This document shows, piece after piece, positions 12,208-25,111 of a stretch of DNA of 64,000 nt. The DNA is from Centropristis striata (lineage: Eukaryota; Chordata; Actinopteri; Perciformes; Serranidae), in contig NC_081529.1 of the NCBI RefSeq assembly GCF_030273125.1, positions 10,690,621 through 10,754,620 on the forward strand, written 5' to 3'. Numbering within the stretch: the first letter of the stretch is position 1; the number at the start of each line of letters is the position of its first letter. The position numbers and the translations under genes were made by a program. The notes under the pieces were generated by a model. The model saw only the letters and a list, made by a program, of their open reading frames with translations, did not search any database and was not told the origin of the DNA.

Positions 12208-13147
12208 ACTGGCTAACCTGGGTGAGAGAGGAGGCCCAGCAGAAGAAGATGGTCCTGGTTATTGTGTTCATCGCCTTGTTTCTGGATCACATGCTACTGT
12301 CAGTGGTTGGTAGGTTCATACAACACTTTGTCTCAATACTTAACCAGTAATGGACTTGTAGAATGTAAAGTGCACTTACTTAGAGGTATAATATGGAATG
12401 TCTTCTTGGTGTATGCATTAAAAGTGGGCCCCTCCTCCCCCACTTATACCCCAGAGCGGCACCAACTCTTTGCTGGTCTCAAACCATGGACCGCTTATGT
12501 CAGGGGCGTGACCAACAATGCCAATGAAAATGTGCATCATCAATTCTATTTTATTTGTTTAACTGCAATGTGATTGATACGGGCTAGTGTCAAAGATGTA
12601 CGCAGAAATGTACAGTGACATAATGACGTGGCTCTCGAGCCTGTGAAAAAGCAACTTGAACCAACTGCAAACCAGCACCGGCCCAGCAAAAGAACTAGGT
12701 TTTCCTTGGTTGAAAAGGGGTATCTGTTTATAAAGATGGAAAGCCTGACAGTTCCTGTGAGAGCAGTTTCTTCTGCTAACATGTTGAGAGTTAGAAGAAG
12801 CTATTTCTCTGAAGAAAATACAGAGCCAGTATTTCTTCATGCAGCATAGAGAGATGACAAAAAAAGCATTCTCTCCCAAACACAGAAACTGTTCCACTTA
12901 TATACAGCAAATCATTATTCACATGACCAAAAGCAGTTACAGGATGCCCTCGCACCTTAAAGTAAAAAAAACAAACAGTGATCAAACGTTACAGGACAGT
13001 GACAAAAGCATCAACAAACAAAAGCATCAGGTGTTCAAACAATGCAGAACAGTCACATACTTATAATGCAAATTAACAGTATGACCTCAGATGCCTTATC
13101 ATCTGTCCTTCAGGACATGATTCATCACCATGTTGTAAAATCCTGTG

Positions 13148-13181
<34 letters not shown>

Positions 13182-13212
13182 GTGGGGGGAATGTAGGATA
13201 ATTTTTTACATG

Positions 13213-13286
<74 letters not shown>

Positions 13287-16200
13287 GGGAAGTGCTAAAA
13301 GTTTCCATCAGTTTACGGGTGAACTATAAGTGTATATTTGTGCAGGTTGGGTGGTGTGGATTGGCACACAGACACACTGTCATGATTGACGAGAACTGGA
13401 CCTATGATGCAGACAACAGGACCCAAAGAAGTTGTTGCAATAACAAAGTCTTTAATGTTTGTTGAAAGGCAGGAGCTTGAGCTGGAGCGGGGTGGAGTCC
13501 AGGGGGAAGCAGGCAAAGGCAGGAACTGAAAACAGAGAACACAGTCAGGTTTAGCAGGGAAAAAATATAAAACTAAAGAAATATATAGCAAGACAAAAAA
13601 AAACAAGGAAGAGTGGAAGTGGCTGATTGTTGGCAGGTGGCTTGATGGAAGATGGCTGATGGTGTCCAGGTCAGTGGTAAACTCCAGCTCCGCCCAGCTC
13701 CAGACAAACACACACAAGACAGGAAAACAAGACAAGACACGCCCACAAAAGGGAAGTGAAAACAAGGAGAAACACTGTGATCCTGGCACACACTTGACAG
13801 TAGTCCTGTACCTTCTACTCCAGCAGGGCCGGTTATTCCTACAGGCCACCAAGGCGGCTGCCTAGGGCGCCAAATTGGCAGGGGGCGCCCCCTTGTGGCG
13901 CCCTTAAGCATAGCATATAGCATAGCATATTGCATGGGCAATAAAACCCTCATTGAATTAAATGAACATGCCCCAACCCATATTTCGAATGAAAATGTAA
14001 TATTATATTATATAAAATATGATACGTGCATGGGTGTCGTCACTCGTCATGACGATGCAGTTGCAAGTCACAAAACACTAGAACTAGATCACGCTAACGG
14101 TCGTAGAAGGTCAACTAGCAAAATGAAAAGGACCAAACTGTCTGGTGCACAGGGGCGAAAACGAAGAAAAGAGGAGGAGGAGAAGAAAGCACAGTATAGA
14201 GGTATGTATTTTCATCTCGGACATTAGTTCTAAAGTTTAATTAAAATTGTGTTTTCTTTATGTTTATTTTTATTGCATTTGTATGTCTACATTTTATTTA
14301 TTTTCAGTCTTTGCCATTCTTAATTTGATGAAGATCTGTGTTTTCTTATTTATTTATTCGTATTTTCAATTCAGTTGTTGTTGGTAAAGTTCCAAAGTTT
14401 CTAAAAATAAAAATGTTCTGAGACCATTACCTTGCTTGTAGTTCATGTATCAAATATTAGTGTACAGCATAATACATATAACATAGTGTACCTATATCAG
14501 AATGAATACATGGAATGGATGTGGTTCGGGGGGCGGTGGGCGCGCAAAATCTCAATATCGCCTAGGGCAGCCAATGGGCTAGAACCGGCCCTGTACTCCA
14601 GGAATGCCTTTGCTTTGTGCCATGTTTCTCACGTTTTACATTGGTATCAGATGCCAAGGGGCGTGATGAAGCAGCAATAATTGACAAGATGGGAACAGGC
14701 TGGGGCCACTGTGAGGCCCAAAAGGCTCTTTGTTGACACCAAAAGTCATCCCATACACGTCCCGAAATACATCCAGTGAGTCATAAGTAACACTTGAGAG
14801 GGATTATTTTTGGATGAGTTTATACATTGTTTTTTTTTTAGGAAATTCCTGCATATCCTTATACCTTTAAATAAAGTATACTTGTGCTTCCATACCTACG
14901 AAAACGTGCATCATCACTTTTATTATATTTGTTTAACTGCAGTGTGATTGATCTGTACAACAGCGCATTAGGGCCAAGTATTAAAAAAAACTAAAAAGGA
15001 GGGAGGGGGGTAATATTTCGAGAAAAAAGTCGCAAATTTACTAAATTAAAGTGGCAAATCTAAGAGAAAAAATTTTGCAGATTTACAAGATTAAAAATTG
15101 CACATTTGCGAGAAAAATGTTGCGGACTAAGGAGTAAAAAAGTCGGAAAAATAGTGTTTTGTATTTGTCAAGGAACCTCAACACACCACAGACGCCACAC
15201 GGACACGTTCGTGAGGAGGTGCAACAGTATGGAACATATGCGTATGAATTGCAGTGAGTCCAGACAATCGGCTCCCCAAATAGCTTTTTCTTCAGCCATT
15301 ATGGAGCCAGTGAGGCCCAGATCTTAGAGGGCTGCACCTAAACTCATAGTATCTTGAGTCTCAGTATGTAACTAATGTTCTATTTTGTATAGACATAAGC
15401 ATTTAAGCTACATTTCAGGGGGAAATATCATATATTTTACCGCATTGACAGCTTAAATTAGGAATAACCTTACAGGTTAAGAGATGACATGTCATATTTA
15501 ATGTAGAATTAGCTATCGTTAGAGCTAATCTAGTACATTTACTAAAAAACTCAAACAAGGGAAAACGTGTCATGGTCATCTAAAAATAAAATCTGTATGT
15601 CATTTTGGGGCATTCTGCTTGATGACATCTCATGATATTTAAAGCACGACATTAAGATTCTATTGTGCTTCATGTTGTTCACAGTGCCAATCCTTCCAAG
15701 TTACCTGTACAGGACTGACCAGGCTACCACCAACACTTCTGGGAACAGCACTGACTTAAAAGTTGATCTGCCTATCATCAAGTCAGTCAGTAACAGATCA
15801 GGAATTTTGAGCTCCACATTTGCACCTCCACATCAGAACCCAGGTCTCTCTACGGATCCCATTGGGGCTCAGAAATTCCCTGAGTCAAACTGCTCTCATG
15901 CAGATGATCAGCTGGACCAGGTTAACATTAAAGTAGGACTGCTGCTGGCCTCCAAGTCCTCCATACAGCTTATTGTTAACCCTTTCATTGGGCCACTTAC
16001 AGACAGGTGAGTTACTATGATCTGTGGGAAATAGATAGTCATTTATCAAGCTCACAAACATGACTCAGTTTACCTTACCTGTGTTCCGTATATTGCACAG
16101 GATTGGATACCACATGCCAATGTGTGTGGGTTTCTGCATAATCATCATTGCTACGACTTGTAAGTATGAGAGTGCATACAAACAGTTCGGCATAAAAGAA

Positions 16201-16654
16201 ATTTCATTCACTTGAATGAGGCCATCTTGTTGACGCATAAGAGGGATGCCAATTCAGAAGGACCCAGCAGAACAACGCAGGGTCGTACAGTTGATACAGT
16301 TGCATCAACTGCATAAAAAATTTCCATTGACAGGTTGTATGTAAGTCAATGGGAACATGAAGCTGCTTCTCACTTGATTTATTACCTCAGTAAATATTCT
16401 CTAAATGAGTTTATGGTCCTAATGGTTAGTTTAAAGTCTTTCTCAATACTGCATGATGCTTATTTTGTGAATTATCATCACATTTAGAGTAAAATAGATG
16501 ATAACGAGCAGTTATTATGATTGACAGGTCAATATAACAGTGTCTTAGAACATGTACTCACTTCATAAAAGTTAACTGTAACATTTTGGTCACATAGCAA
16601 TTTTATGTTGAACTGAAAGGAGTTGGCTTTTCATTAATTCAAAACTTATTTTGT

Positions 16655-16697
<43 letters not shown>

Positions 16698-18866
16698 CTT
16701 TACAACAGTTGCTGCACAAAGCAAGCAGCTATTTCTTGTGTATTATCAATCTAAATCTCTATGTTCTTGTTTCTTGCCAGTGTTTGCCTTTTCATCTAGC
16801 TACATCTTGCTGCTTCTCGCCAGATCACTGCAGGGTGTGGGTGGATCCTGCTTGTCCGTGGCAGGTCAGACATAATATTTAATTAATAATAATTATAATT
16901 ATAATTATAATTATAATTATAATTATGATTAATAAATTATAATATATAATTTAATATTGGATTTAATCCATAAAATCAACACTTACAATTTAGTGAATTA
17001 AAAAAAGAAACCCCTGACTTTCATGGTGATATTCAAATAGATTTGAAAGAAAATATACAATCACGTTTATAATCACTTAGTATGATGAGTTTTACTTCTG
17101 TTTTGCAGGATTGGGTATGCTGGCTGATGCATACAAAGATGACACGGAGAGAGGGCGTGCAATGGGTTTATCATTCACTGGTTTGGCCTTAGGATTGATA
17201 GGTATGTGTACAGACAGCTTCCAGACGCATACAAAAAAGACATTGGGTTAAAAAGAAGATATAAGTGCACATAAATTATTTTTAAAATCTGTTCGATTAT
17301 ACAGAAAAAAATACCTTTCACTTGCACACAAAAAAGCTAAGCTGAGACTGTATAAAAGAAGTGGATGTAGCCACCTTGATGTCATCCATTGGTCTGTTAA
17401 CTTTTGACAAAGGAAAGTTGTCACTGGGAAGCTTCCTTATAGTAGTTCTAAATAATGTTAAATAAATATAAACATTTCTGATCAACACATATCAAATTCA
17501 GACTTAAAATATTCTAAGTTAATATAATAAGTTAAGTCCCACCCATTTTTCGGTCAACTACTTCCAGTTTATATCCAACATTCAGGTAAAGAAACAGATA
17601 TATAATTTTGTTGGTTAAACAGATAAAGATGCAGATATAGATAATCAGGTAGGCTACTAGGTGATCTCTGTCAGAACTTTTTATTTTTTGTGGAACCAGC
17701 TCATGCACGGAACAGATCGGGAGCTGGAAGGATGCTATGTTATCAGGTAAAGCTAGCACTAGCTAGCTAGCTTGGTTAGCAAGGTGCATCTGCAATTCCA
17801 AATTAACAGCAAAATCCTTAGAGCTTCTTTCAGTCCAACCAAACACTTAACAGGACAGTTTTACCAAAATGTTAGAATTAACTTTTATGAAGTCAAAACA
17901 TTATATGAAATGTTTAAAGTTCGAGGACAAAAACCCACCACGTGTATGCTAGCAACGTGTTAATCATAGCCCCACCCTCAAACATATACCCTGCTTTATT
18001 GTCTATTTTACGTTAAATATGACCACCATTTACAAAATGAGTATCGTGCTGTATCGAAGAAAACTTGAAAATAGTAATTAATTATGAGGAGAATGTTTTT
18101 CAGGTTATTGTGAGAAAAGACTTATTTTTGCAATCAGCGAAGTCGCCCCCTGCTGTCAGTGAGAAAGAATGTAAGTTTAAAACACCTCTTGACCGCCAAA
18201 ATAAAATATTTCATGGTGCATTCGGCTCCAATATTGCTTTGTTTATTTACATTCACATTTTCAAACATCAATTTTCCAACCAATAAAAAAAAATACATTA
18301 CCTTTTTTTTACTTGGTCCTCTTACATTTCTGCACTGTGAAAGCAAGCCAGACTAAATACAAAACAAATCAAAAGTATAATTTTTGCTCCATTTCAGACT
18401 AATTGGTTGTGAAAAGCGCCCTTAGACATGTAATTTAAGGGAGATTTTTCTATTTACTAAATCATGCTTCTAGTTCAATGTTCACTGTAAATATGTCTTT
18501 CATATACTGCAGCGGGTGCTCCATTTGGCAGTGTGATGTATCAGTTTGTGGGGAAGATGGCTCCATTCCTGGTCCTGGCTGCCGTTGCTGTGTTGGGTGG
18601 AGGTATGATTTAATGTTGTATATAACATGAAACACCTAATCATTCTTAAAAGTATCAGCATAAAACTGTTGTATGTGGTGTTGTTTGTGCATCAGACTGT
18701 TCTGTTTCACCATCCACACACAGGTTTACATGTTCTCATCTTTAAACCGTCGCAGGTGCAAACAGAGGTACAAAGACACATTATTGTTATGAAGCACTTC
18801 ACTGGAAACTGCTTTAAACTGAAACATTGACCCCTTGTAGGGTCAATGCACAATTTATAATATTTT

Positions 18867-18914
<48 letters not shown>

Positions 18915-21900
18915 AAAATTAAAGCAAATTTAATTAAATTATTTATTAGTTAGTTAGTTAGTTAGTTATGCAATAGCAGCTAATTCCATTGTCATTATTT
19001 TAATTAAACTTAAAAACTACAAACCTAATTTTTCAAACTGTCTCATTCTTCTCAACAGATGAACAAAGGGACTCCGTTGCTGATTCTCCTGAAGGATCCA
19101 TACATTCTCATTGGTGCTGGTAATAAAAATGGCCCACAGTATACAGTTTGGTGTCATCCCATATGCTCTGAACCCTCTATGCTTGTCTCCACATCAGAGA
19201 CATGTTACAAAACTCAAAATGTTTTTTCATTTGTTCCTCAGCACTCCACTCATCCATAAGTCAGAATGTAGATTGTTGGGGGTTTTTTAAACTTCAAGTT
19301 CACAATTTGTTTCTGCTGCCCCCATGTGGCCAAACAAGTGTCATTGCCTGTTAAAAAAAAAGAATTGTGACAGAATGTAATGGCTTATGTACGGAAGAGG
19401 ATCTGGGCCAGGTGGGAGAAAAAAGGAGGAGAGGAGGAATTGGTTGTTCCTGTGTCAATAAGTCATCAGAGTATTTGTAATTTTTTTTCTATCCGAATAG
19501 TTAGGTAGACTGCAAGCTACAACCTGATTTTCATCAATGTCATAAAATGAGCAAAAACTACAATATTTATGGGTGTAGTAGTGCTAAAAGTAGTACACAT
19601 AAATTAAATATTCTTGGTGGTAGGCTACAACTATTGTTTTTGGGAAAATCTGCTTTTATCTAATTTATGTGAAATTTTTTGACATATTTTAGGCGTATAG
19701 TGGTCTACTTTACTCAACACAAAAAGTTTATTTTTCAACTTTTTTTCTCGACATTGTATTTCGACTTTTCTCTCGAAGTGCATAAGGAATTTTTTCCCCC
19801 CTTCTCTCTTTATTTTTCTTCCCCTAAAACTGGCCCTAATCCTCTTCCAGCAAAGAAATTACTAAATGCGTTCTTTTAACTCTTCTCTTTAGGAGCCATA
19901 TGTTTTACAACTCTGGTTGTTGCCACAATTGAGACAGCCCTCCCTATCTGGATGATGAAGACCATGTGTGCTAGCAATTGGCAGCTAGGTATTTAAAAAA
20001 TATCCAGTGTTGTTCTCACAGCCCATACTCACAAGTATTTACACTGGCGCATGGAACTGTTTAAAGGGAATGTACTCTTTTTTGTGTTTAACCTGCAAAT
20101 ATATATTTTTTATTACGTGACACAGTAGCCCCTTTCATAGTGCCGTTAATGGGAACATTTACGGTCTCGCCTGCACTATGAACGGGCCCGAAGCAGGATT
20201 TTCCGCCTCCAGAGGTAGTCACAGAGGCGGAACCTGTCCCTGCTTGATAAGAAAACTGTAATGGATCTAGTTTGCCATCAATCAAGTTTCTCAAAATGTT
20301 TCGTCACAAGTGATCTTAATGCAACCGGTCTGAAGATGTTCATTTCTCTTATGCTGGGTTTACACCAAAACATTTTCCCAGTCCCAGACTAAAAACTGAA
20401 AGTCTTAAAAAATCTTAAATCTAGGAGTTTTCCTGAAGTCACGGCGCGCTCCCGTCATCTTGATTGTTAAGTTTAAGGTAGTAATCTTTACTGTTTCATA
20501 TCAGTCTTTTCCTAGTCTTGGGTTTACAATCATATCAAACGTGTTTGATATTATCCATTGCATTATTTTTCAGCCCTAGAGGTTACTGCTTAGGATCCCC
20601 ATGGGAGTCTGCCAGAGAAACTATTTATCAAGAGGGTAACAACTGAAGCTTTTCACCAATCATTTAAGAGCATGCTAAGCTGCAGAAAATCTGCAGTGAT
20701 CTAAACATGCAATACTTTGTCATGATAAGACTGTATCCCAAATCGGACACATATGCAATGCCGCACTTTCCGGTGTTTTACGGTCATTTCGAATATGATC
20801 CCCACCACCAGTGTAGGTATAAATTAATTATACATATTTAAAAATCTACGTGTTAAATTGCATTTATGTACATGGAGATTTACATGTCTAATTACAATTC
20901 GAAAGTAACTCTGATGAGAGAAAGCAGTAAGAACGATAGGGCGATGATCTTAAAAGTACATCTGTATTTTAACTGTAGTGTATTTTATTTTGAAGGACAG
21001 AAGTACGGTCAGGGTGGGTTGACAGCGATGGCTGATAATGGTGTGATGTATTTGTCTTACCCAGAAACATCCAATTTCCCCCCGAAAAACTCAGCAGCCC
21101 CCACTGTTTTACAACGAGGAGATCCAAGTGTTCGATTTGGGATACAGTTAGCACGCGGCTAATTCACCGGTGTTAGCGTCCTTTTGCCAAGGCTAACGTT
21201 CACGGTTAAAACAATATACGGTTCGAAAGATAAGAAGTTAGACTTTAGTTTCACACCATTTAATGAATTGGAAGATGATTATTTATATTAGTAGTTAATG
21301 TGAAATCTTGATAGAAAAATAGCCAAACTGTGTCCAATCTGGGATACACTTGCGTTAAATTGATTTCCTGTAAAAGGTTCTTTATAAAATATCTAAGTTA
21401 AACTGTATTTGTGTATTTCTCTTGTGCTGTCGTGTTCAATCTCACTGTGTCTTCGTTCCAGGCATAGTCTTCTTGCCAGACAGCATATCCTACCTAATTG
21501 CATCAAACATATTTGGTCACCTGTCACAGAAATACAGCAGAAGGTATGTTGATCTGCGAAGAAACCTGTTTTTTTCTTATGATTTTGGTACAGAGTGTAA
21601 AAATACTGTCTATACTATCTTGACATTCTCTTCTCACAGTTGGCTATATGCTTGTATTGGAATTATCCTGGCAGGAATAACATCCATTCTGGTGAGTCTC
21701 ACAGATTAGGTAAATCACAGATTACAGCCCCCAAATGCAGTGTAAGTATTTTACATTGGAAAATCTACTACAAGGTCAGGGATATAGAGTACTCCGTAAA
21801 TACTTTCTAAACCCCCTAAAGTTGCACAGCATTTTAAGAATTGGGGGAAAAGACAGGGGATTTTTAGGGGGAGATAGCAGGTCAGCAGTAGATGTGTATG

Positions 21901-24900
21901 GGTGTACACCATCTGAGAGCTGGGAACATGAGGATGAATTTGAGATGCAGCTCAACACTGCGTGTCAAGGTGTTCTTGTCATGAATCTGTAATATGTATC
22001 AGTTGATCAACTAATCAATTAAAATAATGAAAGTGTACAATTTTTAAGCGCACAATGATATGAGGATATGAATGCCATGCTCAATTGTGTCACTCATTTC
22101 AAATTAGCTGTGCAAATTTAAGGCACTTTTTTGCTATTTATCGACGCTATACAAACTCCTCTGAAAGAATAAATCAGATGGACTTAAAATTTGGTCAAAA
22201 GAATCAAGGACCTTTACATTAATAAGTTGCTAAGCTTTAGAGTTTTCATGGAATTATTTTGCTGTGGTGGCCATTTTGCACTTGCCGACATGAAACATGA
22301 AAAGTGTTGTATGCATGTTCTACTGGACATTGTCCAATCTGCCCCAACTTTCACATGCTTGATAAAAGTCCAGGCCTGAGCACATTTCCATCTCTAAATT
22401 AACTCATAGTCAGAGCGCCAACTACTGGCAACAGGAAGTTAAGTCTTATGTGACAAACAACATCCAATTTACACAAAATCTACATAGTGTGGTCTACACT
22501 TGATATAAAGCAAAAATAGTGTGTTCTACAATGTCACATAGTGGACACAGGAAGTTTTCCAAAATTTGCAATACATCATCTCCAGCACCTTACACTGACT
22601 GATATTCATGAAAATGCACATCTGTGCCAACCGTCATCTCACCCAGGCGGCAACCTCCAGGTCTGAGCAGTGAGGCAAACCAGGAAGTGCCTTAAGCGGC
22701 ATTCTACCAAAAATTCCAACAGGGGGCGCTGATGGCAGCTGCAGAAGCATTTGTGTCCATTCATTTCAATACAAAATGAGAAAAAATCTCACTTGATATA
22801 TTACCTCAAAACAACACTATGGTCTCAATCGTTATCAAAAAAATCTTCTTCAAGACAATATGATGTTAATAGTGTTGGGCCCCATTTAGAAGAAAATAGA
22901 AGATGGCTTTGATTGACAGGGGGCTAACAAGGTGAGCCGTCACCACAAGAGCACCAGAACAATGCGTATAGACGGCAACGTGTCAATAAAGTTATATATA
23001 TATTTTTAAAAGTACGTTCACCGGTTCCGTCTCATAACTTTGACCCTTTCACACTGTATTTTCACTAAATGACTAAATTCTTGTTCAGCTTTTGGTTGGA
23101 CAAACAGACACTCCAAGGAGTCACTGCTCTTTTTTTTTTTTTTGCTAGCCAAAATGAACATCCCAATTAATACTCCAGTTAATGCTAACATGAATTAGCA
23201 GCAACTTCTCTCAGTCAGGTTGATGGTATAGAGAGGCGTGTAGTCAATGTTGTAAAAAATATGGTCTGCTCTCCGTTTGGGAAAACAAAATGGCGACGCA
23301 AGATGGCGACGCAAGATGGCGAAGAGTGTAATGCTGAACTCAATGCCTCAAACAGGCAGTCCATTATTTATACAGTCTATGATCTCACCACTAAACCTGA
23401 CGTGCGGTAAAGTGCGAGTGCCTGTTTATTGTTGCTCACAGCTTTAATTAATATTGAGACTAAGCTGACTATATTTATGATCTGATAATATGGCGCATAA
23501 AAGCTTGCTAGTTATTTGTACTGTCAGATGAATCTTACATTGGATACAAAAACTACATTACTGTTCATTTTTAGAATCTTTTTAAAACAGTACATAACTA
23601 TATCAAAATGTCCCGTCTTGTTACTCAGTAATATTAGTACTGTCGTCCATAATAATAAGTAGCGTAACTTTTTATTTCTAAGTCCCTCTTAGACACGTGT
23701 CCCCCCCTCATCACCTTACCTCTCAATATGAATTTAATCAACATTGTAATTTGCAGGCTGTAATCTAAAGCAACTAAACTATCATACATTCCATTATGTA
23801 AAAGTCCTATTGTGACTGTTATGTCATTTTACATGTTCGTACACATAAAAAAGAAAGAAAAAAAAAGGATTTAGGCTTCAATACATATTTCTGTTTCATC
23901 TTTCAGTTTGGATTTTCCAAGAACATCTATCATGTACTAGTTCTGAATGCACTTTCTGGCTTTGCAGTTGGTAAGTCATCACTTCTATTTGTTGTTCAAA
24001 CTAATAAACTTGTTGGTTGGAATAATCAAGGTTATCTTGTTTCTACCAGGCGCAGTGGACTCCTCAGTAATGCCTCTCATGGCTCACTTGGTAGACCTGA
24101 GATATGTGCCTGTGTATGGTTCAGTTTATGCTATAGCTGATGTTGAAGTCTGCCTTGGATTCTCTATTGGTAAGCACAGCAGTCGCATGTAGTGACAAAA
24201 CAACACAGAATGTTGTTGAGAGAGATATATAACTTCATTTAAAATTCACCTGTTACCAATTAAGCTGTGGAATTTTACAAACTGGTGTTTTATGAGCCAC
24301 GTTTCTCAGTCTTTTGTTGCGCCTGTCCCAACTTTTTTTAAATGTATTGCTGCCACCAAATTCATAATAAGCGTATATTTATGAAGGATGATAAGGTAAA
24401 ACATTAGATATATTGTAATACAGTCATGGAAAAACATATTAGACCATTGTTTTCTTCAATTTCTTGTTCATTTTAATGCCTGGTACAATTAAAGGTACAT
24501 TTGTTTGGACAAATGTAATTATAACAACAAAAATAGCTCATAAGAGTTTAATTTAAGAGCTGATATCTAGCCTTTTCCCATGGTTTTCTCGATAATAACC
24601 GAAAATCATTATCAAGAAAACCATGGAAAATGGCTATCCCAACTTTTTGGAATTAGGGTTTTAAATCTGCCCTTACATTGAATTATAGGATGTTGAACCT
24701 TTGTTAAGTTAGGTCTGTAATATGTTTTACTTAAACTTCAGATCATGGCCATTTAACTTGGTTTGCATGTTAAACCCACCTTAAAAAATTAAACTGCAGC
24801 TGATTATTGTCTTTTCTGTCCAAAGGTCCAGCTACTGCCGGACCTATAGTGGCATTGATTGGTTTTCCCTGGCTCATGGCCATAATTGGAACAATAAATA

Positions 24901-25111
24901 TCATTTTTGCTCCACTCTGTATCTTCCTTTTCAATCCACCTCGGAGAGAAGAACAAATGGTGAGAAAAAACATTAAAAGCACAACAGTAACAATTGTTTG
25001 AACAGATACATTTTATACTATATATACTTTATACAAAACTTTGTGATGGGTGCATTACTTCATTAATTGTTTTTCGTTGTGTTCCAGTCGACATTGAAAG
25101 GAAATGAATGA
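12208..25111 (+). CDS. SLC18-family vesicular amine transporter (VMAT-like), 15 exons
   Basis: A 12-TM proton antiporter family that loads monoamines or acetylcholine into vesicles. Exons: 12208-12309, 15685-16006, 16101-16159, 16781-16864, 17109-17201, 18513-18602, 18724-18767, 19059-19119, 19893-19988, 21462-21543, 21640-21691, 23907-23970, 24050-24169, 24826-24959, 25088-25111; phases join into 474 codons. TM1 reads VFIALFLDHMLLSVV; the luminal loop is long with four NxS/T sites (NTS, NST, NRS, NCS); then GLLLASKSSIQL, SLQGVGGSCLSVAG, APFGSVMYQFVGK, TIETALPIWMMK, FLPDSISYLI, AVDSSVMPL, YAIADVEVCLGF, GFPWLMAIIG. Acidic residues equivalent to VMAT2 D33, E312, D399 and D426 and lysine K138 are kept. 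The protein stops seven residues after REEQM, so the usual cytoplasmic trafficking tail is absent. The first codons are not visible: an upstream exon is expected, since the first exon starts mid-codon. It is neither SLC18B1 nor a classic single-exon VAChT. An ATTAAA signal lies at 25476-25481. Confidence 0.88.
13150..13286. repeat. (AT)n and (ACATAT)n microsatellites
   Basis: Two AT runs (13150-13179 and 13214-13247), the second passing into an ACATAT hexamer array up to about 13286. Confidence 0.95.
13824..14593 (+). mobile_element. 770-bp hAT element carrying a transposase N-terminal fragment
   Basis: Terminal inverted repeats CAGGGCCGGTT (13824) and AACCGGCCCTG (ending 14593), flanked by a perfect 8-bp target duplication TACTCCAG at 13816-13823 and 14594-14601. 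Inside, a stretch at about 14122-14205 on the + strand encodes MKRTKLSGAQGRKRRKEEEE, which I recognise as the start of ZMYM/TTF-type hAT transposase-like proteins of fish, followed by a donor-like GTATGT. The catalytic part is missing, so it is non-autonomous. Confidence 0.9.
16653..16694. repeat. (TG)n microsatellite in SLC18 intron
   Basis: Pure TG array just upstream of the exon at 16781; one early TA interrupts it. Confidence 0.95.
16884..16930. repeat. (AATTAT)n microsatellite
   Basis: Hexamer TAATTA array about 20 bp after the donor at 16864. Confidence 0.9.
18874..18970. repeat. (CA)n followed by (GTTA)n
   Basis: CA array 18874-18910, then a short spacer and a GTTA array at about 18947-18968, in the intron between the exons at 18767 and 19059. 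Confidence 0.95.
20730..21148. mobile_element. Miniature element with ACTGTATCCCAAATCG inverted ends
   Basis: Left end ACTGTATCCCAAATCGGACA and right end GTTCGATTTGGGATACAGT are inverted repeats 400 bp apart inside an SLC18 intron. A related GTCCAATCTGGGATACACTT lies at about 21332. The target duplication is not clear, so the superfamily is not assigned. Confidence 0.65.
21692..23906 (+). other. SLC18 intron, 2.2 kb, repeat-derived
   Basis: No exon seen. A stretch at 21760-21960 (TTTTTAGGGGGAGATAGCAG, then GAGAGCTGGGAACATGAGG) recurs in diverged form at about 62085-62180, so it is a dispersed repeat. A short GCGACGCAAGATG-like duplication lies at about 23290-23320. Confidence 0.5.
24420..24636. 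mobile_element. Palindromic TACAGTCATGG element, left-hand copy
   Basis: It starts TACAGTCATGGAAAAACATA and continues past the central inverted pair CATGGTTTTCTCGATAATAA / TTATCAAGAAAACCATGG, then breaks off. The right arm is missing. Confidence 0.8.

Larger units (their letters stand above)
12310..15684 (+). other. SLC18 intron 1
   Basis: The intron of 3.4 kb splits a valine codon (G|TG). It contains (AT)n and (ACATAT)n microsatellites at 13150-13286, a degenerate dispersed repeat at about 13380-13815, the hAT element at 13824-14593 and an A/T-rich repeat with AGAAAAAAGTCGCAAATTTA-like units at about 15010-15125. No supported exon. Confidence 0.6.

Noticed and set aside
13313..13953. Two long overlapping minus-strand frames (up to 179 codons)
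   Set aside because: They cross a dispersed repeat and the left end of the hAT element at 13824, share no recognisable domain and have serine/leucine-rich composition typical of chance frames.
12208..25111. SLC18B1 (polyamine transporter) or VAChT identity
   Set aside because: The TM1, TM7 and TM10-11 motifs (LDHML, ETALPIWMM, VDSSVMP, YAIADV) follow VMATs closely; VAChT coding sequence is normally a single exon nested in the ChAT locus, and no ChAT sequence is seen.
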